Origin: an uncultured Alistipes sp.
GTDB lineage: Bacteria > Bacteroidota > Bacteroidia > Bacteroidales > Rikenellaceae
Direction: 5' to 3'
Length of the DNA stretch: 64,000 nucleotides
Assembly: GCA_900546065.1 (NCBI GenBank)
Contig: URBK01000010.1
Coordinates: 31,236-95,235, forward strand
The position numbers were made by a program, and so were the translations under genes. This document shows, one piece after another, positions 1 through 8,283 of the stretch (its first letter is position 1; the number at the start of each line of letters is the position of its first letter). The notes below the pieces were generated by a model. It was given only the letters and a program-made list of their open reading frames with translations, made no database searches and was not told the origin of the DNA.

Positions 1-2
1 TA

Positions 3-800
3 CTGGTCGGGGTTGTGGTCTTCGTGCCCGCGGCCGCCGTCACACGCGCCTTCTACCGTCTGACGCTGCGCGACGCCGCCGTCATGGCCCTCGTCACGCT
101 GCTCATAGTCTACGGGTGGCTCTACATGCTGCTGTGGGGCGCCTCACTCACATCCCCCATCGACGCCTCCACCATAGCCACACTCGGACCCGCATTCACT
201 CTCGTCACGGCCATCATCCTGCGCCACCGCCGTGTCATCTGGGCCGACATCGCAGGCATCATCTTCGCCCTTGCCGGCGGTGCCGTGCTCATATTCAACC
301 GCGGCGAGGGGCTCGTACGCGGCAGCGAGGGTTACGGCAACCTCATCGTCCTCGGCGCCGTCATCGCCGCCGCCGTGAACACCGTCCTCATCAAGCCGCA
401 GCTCACGCGGCTGGGCGTGAGGCAGGTGCTCGGGTGGTGCTATCTCATGGCCGCCGCTGCCGTCACGCCCCTCATCATACGCTATGCCTCGGCCGATACG
501 GTCCGGATGCTGAGCCACGCGGCCCTGACGCTCCGAACCGAGATTCTCTACCTGCTCATCTTCGGCACCGTGCTGCCCATATACCTGCTCTACCGCGGCG
601 CCGCGGGCCTCACGTCGGTACATACGGCCCTCTACCGCTATATTCAGCCCATAGTGGCCACGGCCCTCGCCCTCGTGCGGCGGCAGGAGCACATCGACCG
701 CGCCAATACCGTAGCCACAGGGCTTATCGTCGCGGCCGTCATCTTCACGATGATAGGTTTTTCTCACGCAAAGCGTACACATCAACAGAAAAAGTTGTAA
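3..800 (+). CDS. DMT-superfamily (EamA) transporter, 5' partial
   Basis: The reading frame is open to the left edge of the window, so the N-terminus is missing; the GTG at 15 is only an internal codon. The visible ~265 residues are almost entirely hydrophobic helices with short Arg-rich loops and contain the C-terminal part of the first EamA repeat (ASLTSPIDASTIATLGPAFT) and a complete second repeat (GTVLPIYLLYRGAAGL). Ten-helix DMT exporters are usually about 300 residues, so perhaps 30 to 40 are lost. The family moves small metabolites across the inner membrane; the substrate cannot be told. The TAA stop overlaps the promoter of the next gene. Confidence 0.85.
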   Translation: MVGVVVFVPAAAVTRAFYRLTLRDAAVMALVTLLIVYGWLYMLLWGASLTSPIDASTIATLGPAFTLVTAIILRHRRVIWADIAGIIFALAGGAVLIFNRGEGLVRGSEGYGNLIVLGAVIAAAVNTVLIKPQLTRLGVRQVLGWCYLMAAAAVTPLIIRYASADTVRMLSHAALTLRTEILYLLIFGTVLPIYLLYRGAAGLTSVHTALYRYIQPIVATALALVRRQEHIDRANTVATGLIVAAVIFTMIGFSHAKRTHQQKKL

Positions 801-805
801 CTTTG
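798..805 (+). promoter_or_regulatory. Bacteroidetes -7 box TAACTTTG for GH30 gene
   Basis: TAACTTTG matches TAnnTTTG exactly; its first three bases are the stop codon of the upstream transporter. Transcription would begin near 809, leaving a leader of about 58 nt. No convincing -33 TTTG was seen. Confidence 0.55.
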
Positions 806-866
806 TACTACACGGGACGAAAGCCCTGCCATACACAAAATCCTACAACTTAAAGAAACCTTAAAA

Positions 867-2318
867 ATGGAGACCCCGAACAGGATCTTACATACGGTCG
901 TGGCGAGCCTTGCCGCGGCCGCATTTTTTATCTTCACGGCGTGCACGGCCGCCCCGCAGGCCGATATTTACACAACCACGGCCACGGCAGACCGTCTCTT
1001 CGACCACACCCGGCAGGCTCTCGAGAGCCGCAGCCGCGACACCCTGCCCGCGATAACTATCGACACGGCCTCGCGCCTGCAGCCCGTCTACGGTTTCGGC
1101 GCCGCCATAACCGGCTCGACATGCTACAACCTGCTGCGCATGAGCGAGGCCGACCGCGACTCGCTTCTGCGCGAGTGTTTCGACCCCGGCCGCATGGCCT
1201 TCAGCTTCATACGCATATCGATCGGGGCATCGGACTTCTCGCTCGACGAGTACACCTGCTGCGACCGCCCCGGAATAGAGTTCTTCGAGCTGCACGAGTA
1301 CGACCGCCGCGACCTGATCCCCATACTCAAACGCATACTGGAGATAAACCCTGCGGTGAAGATCGTCGCCTCGCCGTGGTCGTGCCCGCGGTGGATGAAG
1401 ATCGGATACGACAATGACCGTCCATTCGAAAGTTGGACCGACGGCCGCCTCAACCCCATGTACTATGACGACTATGCCGAATATTTCGTGCTGTGGATCG
1501 CCGAGATGGAGGCCGCCGGAATACCCGTATATGCCGTAACGGTGCAGAACGAGCCCCTCAACCGCGGCAACTCGATGTCGCTCTACATGGGGTGGGAGCA
1601 GCAGCGCGACTTCATCCGCGACCACCTCGGCCCCGCCTTCGAGCGAAACGGCATCGACACCAAGATATGGATATTCGACCACAACTACAACTACGACAAC
1701 ATAGCCGACCAGCAGGACTACCCGCTCCGCATCCTTGCCGACACGGCCGCCGCACGCTACATCGCGGGCTCGGCATGGCACAACTACGGCGGCCGCGTCG
1801 AGACCCTCGACCGCATACACGACGCATGTCCCGACAAGGAGATATTCTTCACCGAGGCCTCGATCGGCACGTGGAACTACGACTTCGGCAAGTGTCTGGT
1901 CAACGACTTCGCCTCGATATTCCTCGGCACACTCAACCGCTGGGGCCGCGGCGTGACGCTCTGGAACCTGCTTCTGGACGAGAAGGGCGCCCCCAACCGA
2001 CCCAAGGGGTGCCGCACATGTTACGGAGCCATCGAGATCTCGAGCGAGAGCTACGACTACGCCTCGCTCGTGCGCAAGAGCCACTACTACGACATCGCCC
2101 ACTGCTCGAAGGTCATAGCCCCGGGGGCCGTGCGGCTGGCCTCCGCGCCGGAGTGCGGCGAGGCCATAGTCTCGGCCGCCTTCGCCAACCCCGACGGCTC
2201 CTATGCCCTTGTCGCCGCCAACCTCTCCGAGAGCGAACGCAGCGTAGAGATTACCGGTACCGGACGATACCTTACGCTCACCCTGCCCCCGCGCTCGATC
2301 GTATCGGCCAAGTGGTGA
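867..2318 (+). CDS. Glycoside hydrolase family 30 (glucosylceramidase-type) lipoprotein
   Basis: A 483-residue secreted glycosidase. Residues 1-26 form a lipoprotein signal peptide ending FTAC (Cys26 would be lipidated). The catalytic domain starts near residue 64 with the family-typical GFGAAITGSTCYNLL (76-90). VTVQNEP supplies the likely acid/base Glu229 and FFTEASIGTW the nucleophile Glu330; both are the clan GH-A positions for GH30. A short C-terminal beta domain follows (about 415-483). The family hydrolyses beta-glucosyl, beta-1,6-glucan or beta-xylosyl links; the exact substrate is not determinable here. It stands alone with its own promoter, not beside SusC/SusD genes, and ends at a bidirectional hairpin. 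Confidence 0.9.
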   Translation: METPNRILHTVVASLAAAAFFIFTACTAAPQADIYTTTATADRLFDHTRQALESRSRDTLPAITIDTASRLQPVYGFGAAITGSTCYNLLRMSEADRDSLLRECFDPGRMAFSFIRISIGASDFSLDEYTCCDRPGIEFFELHEYDRRDLIPILKRILEINPAVKIVASPWSCPRWMKIGYDNDRPFESWTDGRLNPMYYDDYAEYFVLWIAEMEAAGIPVYAVTVQNEPLNRGNSMSLYMGWEQQRDFIRDHLGPAFERNGIDTKIWIFDHNYNYDNIADQQDYPLRILADTAAARYIAGSAWHNYGGRVETLDRIHDACPDKEIFFTEASIGTWNYDFGKCLVNDFASIFLGTLNRWGRGVTLWNLLLDEKGAPNRPKGCRTCYGAIEISSESYDYASLVRKSHYYDIAHCSKVIAPGAVRLASAPECGEAIVSAAFANPDGSYALVAANLSESERSVEITGTGRYLTLTLPPRSIVSAKW

Positions 2319-2340
2319 TAGTCAGCCATAAGGAACGATG

Positions 2341-2372
2341 CGGGGCCGCACCTTTCGGAAGGTGCGGCCCCG
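2341..2372. terminator. Bidirectional hairpin between convergent genes
   Basis: A near-perfect 14-bp stem (CGGGGCCGCACC at 2341-2352 with GGTGCGGCCCCG at 2361-2372, extended by TT/AA) lies between the converging GH30 and thioesterase genes. There is no long U-run, so it may be a weak terminator or an mRNA 3'-end stabiliser. Confidence 0.6.
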
Positions 2373-2403
2373 TATGCGTCTATGTATGTCTCCGTAACAG
2401 GCG

Positions 2404-2826
2404 TTATGCCTTGTCCTCAGGTTCGGGCCCGTCGCCGCCGCGCAGGACCTCGCGCCACGTCTCGGGCACCTCGACCGACGACTGTGCCGCCATGTCGAAG
2501 GCCACCATCACCGCACGGCAGCGCGTACACTCGACGCCGTCGCTGCGCACGATGCGCTGCATGAGCGTGATGCTCTTATGCCCTACGGACTCCACCTCGC
2601 TCTCGACCGTGATCTCGTCCTCGTAGCGTATCTGTACCATGAAGTCGGTATGCGCCGAGACAGTCACGGCCGACGTCCCGCGCGCGACGCTCCCCACGCC
2701 CAGACGCGCAAACAGATCGGTCTTGCCCAGATCGAGATAGGCATACTGCGCCGTGTTGTTCACATGGCGGAAGGGATCGATGTCGCAGAAACGCTTCTGC
2801 ACCGCGGTCTTCACTCTCGGCCCCAT
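2404..2826 (-). CDS. Hotdog-fold acyl-CoA thioesterase (4HBT, YbgC/FadM-like)
   Basis: A 140-residue single hotdog-domain protein, the normal length for the YbgC/FadM class. The signature FCDIDPFRHVNN (13-24) holds the catalytic Asp17 and the HVNN turn. Such enzymes hydrolyse acyl-CoA or acyl-ACP thioesters in the cytoplasm; the chain-length preference is unknown. It starts 4 bases after the stop of tsaC, so the two are co-transcribed and probably translationally linked, although their functions are unrelated. The start ATG at 2826 is well placed for the domain and no upstream in-frame extension is needed. Confidence 0.85.
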   Translation of the reverse strand: MGPRVKTAVQKRFCDIDPFRHVNNTAQYAYLDLGKTDLFARLGVGSVARGTSAVTVSAHTDFMVQIRYEDEITVESEVESVGHKSITLMQRIVRSDGVECTRCRAVMVAFDMAAQSSVEVPETWREVLRGGDGPEPEDKA

Positions 2827-2830
2827 GGCG

Positions 2831-3397
2831 TCACTTGCGTATGATCTTCACCTCGCCGCGCGGCCCGAAGGCTACGATCGAGCTGGGCTTGCCCGTGGGG
2901 TGTCCCTGCACGCGCGGGTTAACCACATAATCCACACCGTCGATGATCTCGCGGCTCACCTTGTCGAGCCCCTTCGGGGTCTCCTCACCCGAGATGTTGG
3001 CCGAGGTCGAGACTATCGGCTTGCCGAACCGCCGCAGCAGCTGCTGGCAGAACTCGTGGTCGGGCACGCGCACACCCAGCGTCCCCGTCTCGGGGATGAG
3101 GTTCGGGGCCACGCCAACGGCCCCTTCCAGAATCAACGTCAGCGGCTTGGTCGCCATCTCCAGAACCTCGAAGGCTATGCCCGGCGCCTTGTTGACGTAA
3201 CGCACGATCATGTCGGCATCGCGGCACAGCACCAGCATCGAGTGCTTGTTGACGCTGCGTTTAAGTTCGTAGATGCGCTCCACGGCCTTCTCGTCCGTAG
3301 CGTCGCACCCTATGCCCCACACCGTATCGGTGGGATAGAGGATCAATCCCCCGCGTCGCAGCACCTCAAGCGCCGCTTCCACTTCCTTTTCCATCAT
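2831..3397 (-). CDS. tsaC: L-threonylcarbamoyladenylate synthase (YrdC/Sua5 family)
   Basis: 188 residues, a single YrdC domain. It makes threonylcarbamoyl-AMP from threonine, bicarbonate and ATP, the first step of t6A37 formation in ANN-decoding tRNAs. Family motifs are clear: YPTDTVWGIGCD near residue 21, KRSVNKHSMLVLC near 47, GPLTLIL-type segment KPLTLILEG, GVRVPDH and the STSANISGE loop. It lacks the extra C-terminal Sua5 domain. It is the first gene of a two-gene unit with the thioesterase. An exact TATTTTTG box lies 22 bases before the start codon. Confidence 0.93.
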   Translation of the reverse strand: MMEKEVEAALEVLRRGGLILYPTDTVWGIGCDATDEKAVERIYELKRSVNKHSMLVLCRDADMIVRYVNKAPGIAFEVLEMATKPLTLILEGAVGVAPNLIPETGTLGVRVPDHEFCQQLLRRFGKPIVSTSANISGEETPKGLDKVSREIIDGVDYVVNPRVQGHPTGKPSSIVAFGPRGEVKIIRK

Positions 3398-3418
3398 AAT
3401 ACAGGCGATATTTTCGGC

Positions 3419-3426
3419 AAAAATAA
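3419..3426 (-). promoter_or_regulatory. -7 box for tsaC operon
   Basis: On the minus strand this reads TATTTTTG, an exact TAnnTTTG match. The predicted start near 3415 gives a leader of about 18 nt before the ATG at 3397. Confidence 0.5.
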
Positions 3427-3639
3427 CTATTTTAACGTCAGCGGCCCCGCCTCGGGCAGGAATTTTTATGCGGAGGTTGTCCGAAAGCGATTATTTTACT
3501 AATTTTACGGCGCCAAAATCCGGCAACGGCCTTTTACGCCGCACGATGCCGCTGCAACTGACATAACAACATATTGGTTTAACTCAAGCCGCGAACCGCC
3601 CCGGCAGGCGGCCCGCACCGAAAATAACTACACAAAATT

Positions 3640-4380
3640 ATGGGAAGAGCTTTTGAATACCGTAAAGCGAGAAAACTGAAGCGCTGGGGACATATGGCGC
3701 GCGTATTCACCAAGATCGGCAAGGAGATCGAGATCGCAGTCAAGGCTGGAGGATCGGACCCCTCGGGAAATACCCGCCTGCGTATCCTCATCCAGAACGC
3801 AAAGGCCGAGAACATGCCAAAGGAGAATATCGAACGTGCCATCAAACGCGCTACCGACAAGGACGCCGCCGACTACAAGGAGGTGATCTATGAAGGTTAC
3901 GGCCCCCACGGTATAGCCTTCCTCGTCGAGACCGCTACCGACAACACAAACCGTACGGTCGCCAGCCTCCGCATGTATTTCAACAAGTGCGGCGGTACCC
4001 TCGGTACTTCGGGCAGCGTGGCATTCATGTTCGAACACAAGTGTGTCTTCAAGTTCCGCGTGCCCGCAGGAACCGACCTCGAGGAGCTCGAACTCGAAAT
4101 GATCGATCTGGAGGTCGACGAGTTCTATCCCGAAGAGGACACAATCACCGTATATGCTCCCTACGAGTCGTTCGGCGCCATCCAGAAGTGGATCGAGGAC
4201 AAGGGCTTCGAGACAATATCGGGTGAGTCGGTACGCATCCCCGTCGACACCAAGGAACTGTCGGCCGAGGAGCGCGAGTCGGTAGAGAAACTTCAGGAGC
4301 GCATCGAGGAGGATGACGACGTGGTGAACGTCTACACCAACATGCGCGAGCCCGAAGACGACGAGGCCGACGAGGAGTAA
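3640..4380 (+). CDS. YebC/PmpR (TACO1-like) family protein
   Basis: 246 residues with the complete three-domain YebC architecture. The N-terminal signature MGRAFEYRKARKLKRWG and HMARVFTKIGKEI, the GGSDPSGNTRLR loop, AENMPKENIERAIKRA and YEGYGPHGIAFLVE are all diagnostic. These cytoplasmic proteins were first described as DNA-binding regulators; more recent work on the family shows ribosome binding and help with translating difficult proline stretches. Bacteroidetes proteins start MGRAFE as here. The gene stands alone, with a long repeat-containing 3' region. The acidic tail (EDDEADEE) is common in the family. Confidence 0.93.
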   Translation: MGRAFEYRKARKLKRWGHMARVFTKIGKEIEIAVKAGGSDPSGNTRLRILIQNAKAENMPKENIERAIKRATDKDAADYKEVIYEGYGPHGIAFLVETATDNTNRTVASLRMYFNKCGGTLGTSGSVAFMFEHKCVFKFRVPAGTDLEELELEMIDLEVDEFYPEEDTITVYAPYESFGAIQKWIEDKGFETISGESVRIPVDTKELSAEERESVEKLQERIEEDDDVVNVYTNMREPEDDEADEE

Positions 4381-4409
4381 CTCCGCCTTGCCGCAGAGGC
4401 TGTCTGTCG

Positions 4410-4620
4410 GTACAAACCCAAGGGGCCAATCAAGGGGCGAGTCAAGGGGTGCAGTCCAAGGGGTGAGTCAAGGGGTGCAGTCCAAGGGGCCGAGTCCAAA
4501 GAGGGGGCGAATCCCAAGGAGGCGAGTCAAGGGGTGCAGTCCAAGGGGCCGTCAAGGAGGTACAGGACGAATCCAATGGGCTTCAATCAGAAGGGCTGGC
4601 GCCAATCCAAGAGGCTGCGG
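4410..4620. repeat. Degenerate ~26-bp tandem repeats after yebC
   Basis: The 460-base gap between yebC and cca opens with G-rich imperfect repeats built from GAGTCAAGGGGTGCAGTC plus CAAGGGGC. At least three close copies begin near 4440, 4465 and 4525, with decayed copies on both sides. No frame gives a credible protein. The rest of the gap holds two hairpins (4673-4705 and 4759-4784) and nothing else recognised. Confidence 0.75.
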
Positions 4621-4672
4621 GTCTGAAATGTACGGGTCTGTACAGGCACTAATCTACATAAGAATATCGAAC

Positions 4673-4710
4673 AAAAGGACGTTCCGCTGAAGTGAACGTC
4701 CTTTTCGTTT
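4673..4710 (+). terminator. Strong intrinsic terminator
   Basis: Perfect 12-bp inverted repeat AAAAGGACGTTC (4673-4684) and GAACGTCCTTTT (4694-4705) with a 9-base loop and a T-rich tail. It lies about 290 bases after yebC, so the transcript would include the repeat block. Confidence 0.8.
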
Positions 4711-4756
4711 TCGGGGTGCACACACAACAAACAAAGATGCACACTCAAGAAACAAT

Positions 4757-4786
4757 ATGGCGGGCTCCATTTCCATAGCCCGCCTC
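4757..4786 (-). terminator. Hairpin downstream of cca
   Basis: GGCGGGCT (4759-4766) pairs with AGCCCGCC (4777-4784). Both flanks are AT-rich, so it could end the minus-strand pdxJ-cca transcript or act on both strands. Confidence 0.6.
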
Positions 4787-4842
4787 ATTATTATATCTTC
4801 ATTATAATACGTCTCGTCAATCCTCGGCTTCACTCCGCCACG

Positions 4843-6387
4843 TCACTCCGCCTCTTCACTCTGCCGCGGCTTGCGCCCCTTGCGGTGCGCCGACGACTCC
4901 GCGGCCAGACGCTCGGCACGCTCCCGCTCCTCGCGTTCGCGCTCTGCGCGCTCGGCCTCGGCCTCCGCGCGCGTCACATCGCACACCTTCGTCAGACCCT
5001 CCTCCGCGGCCAGACGCTCCATCAAGGCATAGGCCTCGTCGTAGTCGTTGTGTATCTCGCCGTCGAGGATGGCGTTCTTGATCGCCTCCTTGATGCGGCC
5101 GATCGTACTGCACGGACGCAGAGCGTAGCAGCGCATGATGATATCGCCCGAGACCGGCGGCTGGAAGTTGCGTACGCGGTCGCGCTCCTCCAGATCGCGC
5201 ATCTTGCGCCGCACAAGCTCGAAATTGGACATGTACCGCTTCACCTTCGAGTCGATGCCCGACGTGATGTCGGCCTCGCAGAGCGTCATAAGCGCCTCCA
5301 CGTCGTCCCCCGCCTCGAACAACAGACGCCGCACGGCCGAGTCGGTCACCATATCCTCCGAGAGGATTATGGGCCGCAGGTGCAGGAAGACCATCTTCTG
5401 CACGAACTTCATGTGTTCGTTCATCGGCAGCTTCAGACGCCGGAATATCGCCGGCACCATCTTCGACCCCACAACCTCGTGCTGGTGGAACGTCCACCCC
5501 ACACGCTTGTCGTAGGCCTTGGTCAGCGGCTTGGCTATGTCGTGCAGCAGCGCCGCCCACCGCAGCCACAGGTCGTCGCTGCGGCGCGCAACGTTGTCCA
5601 GCACCTTGAGCGTATGCAGGAAGTTGTCCTTATGTGCATGCTGCCCCACGCGATCCACACCGCGCAGACGGTGCAGCTCGGGGAATATCAGCTCCAGAAG
5701 GCCCGTCCGCTCCAGCAGGTCGAAGCCTATCGACGGCACGGGCGAGAGCATTATCTTGTTGATCTCCGTGATTATACGCTCACCCGAGACGATCTCGATA
5801 CGGCGGCGGTTGCGCTCGATGGCCTCGAACGTCTCGGCCTCGATGTCGAATCCCAGCTGCGTGGCGAAGCGCACGGCACGCATCATGCGCAGCGGATCGT
5901 CCGAGAAGGTTATGTCGGGGTCGCACGGCGTGCGGATGATGCAGTCCTCAAGATCGTCCATCCCGTAGAAGGGATCCACCAACTCACCGAACCTCTCTCC
6001 GTTGAGCGACCACGCCAGCGCGTTGATGGTAAAGTCGCGCCGCCGCTGGTCGTCCTCCAGCGTACCCGCCTCGACGGAGGGTTTGCGCGAGTCGTGGGAA
6101 TAGGACTCCTTGCGCGCCCCCACGAACTCGACCTCGACGCCGCCGGCACGCACCATGGCCGTCCCGAAACGGCGGAATACGGCGACGCGCGAATGCACCT
6201 CGCGGCCCAGAGCCTCCGCCACGGCGATGCCGTCGCCCACAACCACGACATCCACATCGGTCGAGGGGCGCCGCAGATAGTAGTCGCGCACGTAGCCCCC
6301 CACGACGTATGCCTCGACACCCATGGCGTCGACGATACGCGAGAGGCGGTGGAAGAGGGGTTTGTCCAGAGGCGAGGAGTTGTTCAT
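4843..6387 (-). CDS. cca: CCA tRNA nucleotidyltransferase with HD domain
   Basis: 514 residues. It adds or repairs the 3' CCA of tRNAs. The class II nucleotidyltransferase head has GGYVRDYYL (30-38) and the metal-binding pair Asp44/Asp46 in STDVDVVVVG; RRRDFTINALAW and DDPLRMMRAVRFA are the conserved ribose/base-reading segments. An HD phosphohydrolase-type domain follows (HKDNFLHTLKVLDN, LLHDIAKP). The last ~45 residues are a highly charged Glu/Arg helix ending in a basic-acidic tail, longer than in E. coli. It is 31 bases after pdxJ and probably in its operon. Relevant here: the tRNA-Leu gene at 42.2 kb does not encode its CCA end. Confidence 0.93.
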   Translation of the reverse strand: MNNSSPLDKPLFHRLSRIVDAMGVEAYVVGGYVRDYYLRRPSTDVDVVVVGDGIAVAEALGREVHSRVAVFRRFGTAMVRAGGVEVEFVGARKESYSHDSRKPSVEAGTLEDDQRRRDFTINALAWSLNGERFGELVDPFYGMDDLEDCIIRTPCDPDITFSDDPLRMMRAVRFATQLGFDIEAETFEAIERNRRRIEIVSGERIITEINKIMLSPVPSIGFDLLERTGLLELIFPELHRLRGVDRVGQHAHKDNFLHTLKVLDNVARRSDDLWLRWAALLHDIAKPLTKAYDKRVGWTFHQHEVVGSKMVPAIFRRLKLPMNEHMKFVQKMVFLHLRPIILSEDMVTDSAVRRLLFEAGDDVEALMTLCEADITSGIDSKVKRYMSNFELVRRKMRDLEERDRVRNFQPPVSGDIIMRCYALRPCSTIGRIKEAIKNAILDGEIHNDYDEAYALMERLAAEEGLTKVCDVTRAEAEAERAEREREERERAERLAAESSAHRKGRKPRQSEEAE

Positions 6388-6418
6388 CGGCAGCGGCTTG
6401 CGTCAAAGGTTTCGAAGG

Positions 6419-7135
6419 TCAGTGCCCCAGACAGCGGCGGTAGAGACGCACCGTATTCTCCATGCCGTACCACAGGGCGTCGCATATAAGCGCATGGCCT
6501 ATCGACACCTCGTCGCACCACGGGATGCGCTCGGCAAAGTAGGCCAGATTATCCAGATTGAGGTCGTGGCCGCCGTTAAGACCCAGACCCGCGCGGCGCG
6601 CCGTCTCGGCAGCCTCCACGTATGGGGCGATGGCAGCCTCGCGGTCGGCGCCGTAGCCTGCGGCGTAGGCCTCAGTATAGAGCTCCACACGCCGCGCCCC
6701 GCACGCCGCAGCACCCTCGACCATCTCGCTCACGGGGTTGACGAAGATCGAAGTACGGATGCCCGCCTCGTTGAAGCGGCCGCAGATATCGGTCAGGAAC
6801 CCGCGGTTGCGGACCGTATCCCAGCCCGCATTCGAGGTGATGGCGTCTGCGGCGTCCGGCACAAGCGTAACCTGCGCGGGCACGACCTCCAGCACCAGAT
6901 CCACGAACGACGGGATCGGGTTGCCCTCGATGTTGAGCTCGGTGGAGATGGCGGCCTTAAGGTCGCGCACGTCCTGATAACGTATATGTCGGGCATCGGG
7001 ACGCGGATGCACCGTGATACCCTCGGCACCGAACCGCTCTATGGCCAGAGCGGAACGTACCACGTCGGGGAGATTGCCGCCGCGCGAGTTGCGCAGAACG
7101 GCGATCTTATTGATGTTTACGCTGAGTTTTGTCAT
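6419..7135 (-). CDS. pdxJ: Pyridoxine 5'-phosphate synthase
   Basis: 238 residues from the ATG at 7135; the longer open frame starting at 7222 adds 29 unrelated residues and was rejected because PdxJ starts at [12 protein letters not shown]. The TIM barrel condenses 1-deoxyxylulose 5-phosphate with 3-amino-2-oxopropyl phosphate to give PNP in the DXP-dependent vitamin B6 route. Recognisable blocks are [42 protein letters not shown] and GHDLNLDNL. It is divergent from nadK with 158 bases between the starts, and upstream of cca. Confidence 0.95.
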   Translation of the reverse strand: MTKLSVNINKIAVLRNSRGGNLPDVVRSALAIERFGAEGITVHPRPDARHIRYQDVRDLKAAISTELNIEGNPIPSFVDLVLEVVPAQVTLVPDAADAITSNAGWDTVRNRGFLTDICGRFNEAGIRTSIFVNPVSEMVEGAAACGARRVELYTEAYAAGYGADREAAIAPYVEAAETARRAGLGLNGGHDLNLDNLAYFAERIPWCDEVSIGHALICDALWYGMENTVRLYRRCLGH

Positions 7136-7227
7136 GGCTCGAAAAAACCTTTTGCGGCTGCCGTCGCCGACGTCGCCGACGCCCACTCCCTCAAGGAGTA
7201 TGCCCCGCGCGGCCGGCAGCAAATAAA

Positions 7228-7259
7228 TTTGCTATGCAGCGCCTCATGTGCTATCTTTG
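7228..7259 (+). promoter_or_regulatory. Promoter of nadK
   Basis: -33 TTTG at 7228-7231 and -7 TATCTTTG at 7252-7259 with 20 bases between, a full match to the Bacteroidetes consensus. The leader would be about 30 nt. Confidence 0.75.
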
Positions 7260-7293
7260 CGGGGTAAAGTTACTCATTTTTTCCGACGCGAGG

Positions 7294-8169
7294 ATGAAAA
7301 TCATACTTTTTTCCCGGGACCAGATAGACCACCGTCCGCAGCAGATGGCGCAGGTGTTCCGCGCCATCGAACGCAACGGCTTCACTTTCGCCGTAAACGA
7401 GGAGTTCGCCCGTATCGTGGCCCACACGCTCGGCCGCGTGATCGACCCCGCCGACATATACCGCGACACCACGGGCCCGCAGCCGCGCGAGAGCGTCATG
7501 GTATGCTACGGCGGCGACGGAACCCTGCTCGAGGGCATACAGCGCCTGAGCGACAAGTCGATTCCCGTGGCGGGGATCAACTTCGGGCACCTCGGCTTCC
7601 TCACCACGGCCACGCGCGAGGGTGTCGACGCCCTGTTCGACGACATAGCGCGCGGACGCCTGCTCACGCAGCCGCGCACGATGCTCCGCATCGATGGTGT
7701 GCGCGGCGTCGAAGGACCCCTGCTGGCGCTCAACGAGGTGGCCGTACAGCGTCTCGAGGCCTCGATGATAAAGGTCGTGGCGCGCGTCGACTCCCAGATC
7801 GTCGCCAACTACAACGGCGACGGCGTCATCGTCGCAACACCCACAGGCTCCACAGCCTACTCGCTCAGTGCCGGAGGCCCCATACTCTCCCCCACGTGCG
7901 CATGTTTCGTCATCTCGCCGCTGGCGCCACACAACTTCGGCATGCGCCCCGTCGTCATCCCCGATTCGAGCAGCATAGAGCTGCAGCTCCACTCGCGCCG
8001 CGGCCCCGCACAGCTCTCCGTCGACAACCGCACATACCCGCTCGACGACGGCGACAGCATCACCATAGCCCGCGCCGAGCAGAGGATTTTATTAGCTGTA
8101 CCGCACAATATATCATTTTACGAGACGTTACATAGTAAAATGATGTGGGATGTGGACATCCGCAATTAG
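7294..8169 (+). CDS. nadK: NAD kinase
   Basis: 291 residues from ATG 7294; an in-frame extension reaching back to 7129 overlaps pdxJ and the promoter and was rejected. The enzyme makes NADP from NAD and ATP in the cytoplasm. GGDGTLLEG (73-81) carries the catalytic Asp75, and NGDGVIVATPTGSTAYSLSAGG is the second diagnostic block. GINFGHLGFLT also fits. It is followed by uppS with its own promoter; this order (pdxJ divergent, nadK, uppS, bamA) is common in Bacteroidales. Confidence 0.95.
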   Translation: MKIILFSRDQIDHRPQQMAQVFRAIERNGFTFAVNEEFARIVAHTLGRVIDPADIYRDTTGPQPRESVMVCYGGDGTLLEGIQRLSDKSIPVAGINFGHLGFLTTATREGVDALFDDIARGRLLTQPRTMLRIDGVRGVEGPLLALNEVAVQRLEASMIKVVARVDSQIVANYNGDGVIVATPTGSTAYSLSAGGPILSPTCACFVISPLAPHNFGMRPVVIPDSSSIELQLHSRRGPAQLSVDNRTYPLDDGDSITIARAEQRILLAVPHNISFYETLHSKMMWDVDIRN

Positions 8170-8267
8170 GCGCGCCGACACGCGCCGCGGGGATCGTATG
8201 CCCCCGCGCACGGCCGACACTACGGATAAAAAGCCCGACAAAGCTTTCTTTTCCGAGTAAAATTGTC

Positions 8268-8275
8268 TACATTTG
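8268..8275 (+). promoter_or_regulatory. -7 box of uppS, almost leaderless
   Basis: TACATTTG ends only 8 bases before the ATG at 8284. The expected start near 8279 leaves about 5 nt of leader, and rules out the TTG at 8263 as start codon. Confidence 0.6.
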
Positions 8276-8283
8276 CAGGTTAT

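Noticed and set aside
7129..7293. N-terminal extension of NAD kinase
   Set aside because: It overlaps the pdxJ start and the nadK promoter; homologues start at MKIILF.
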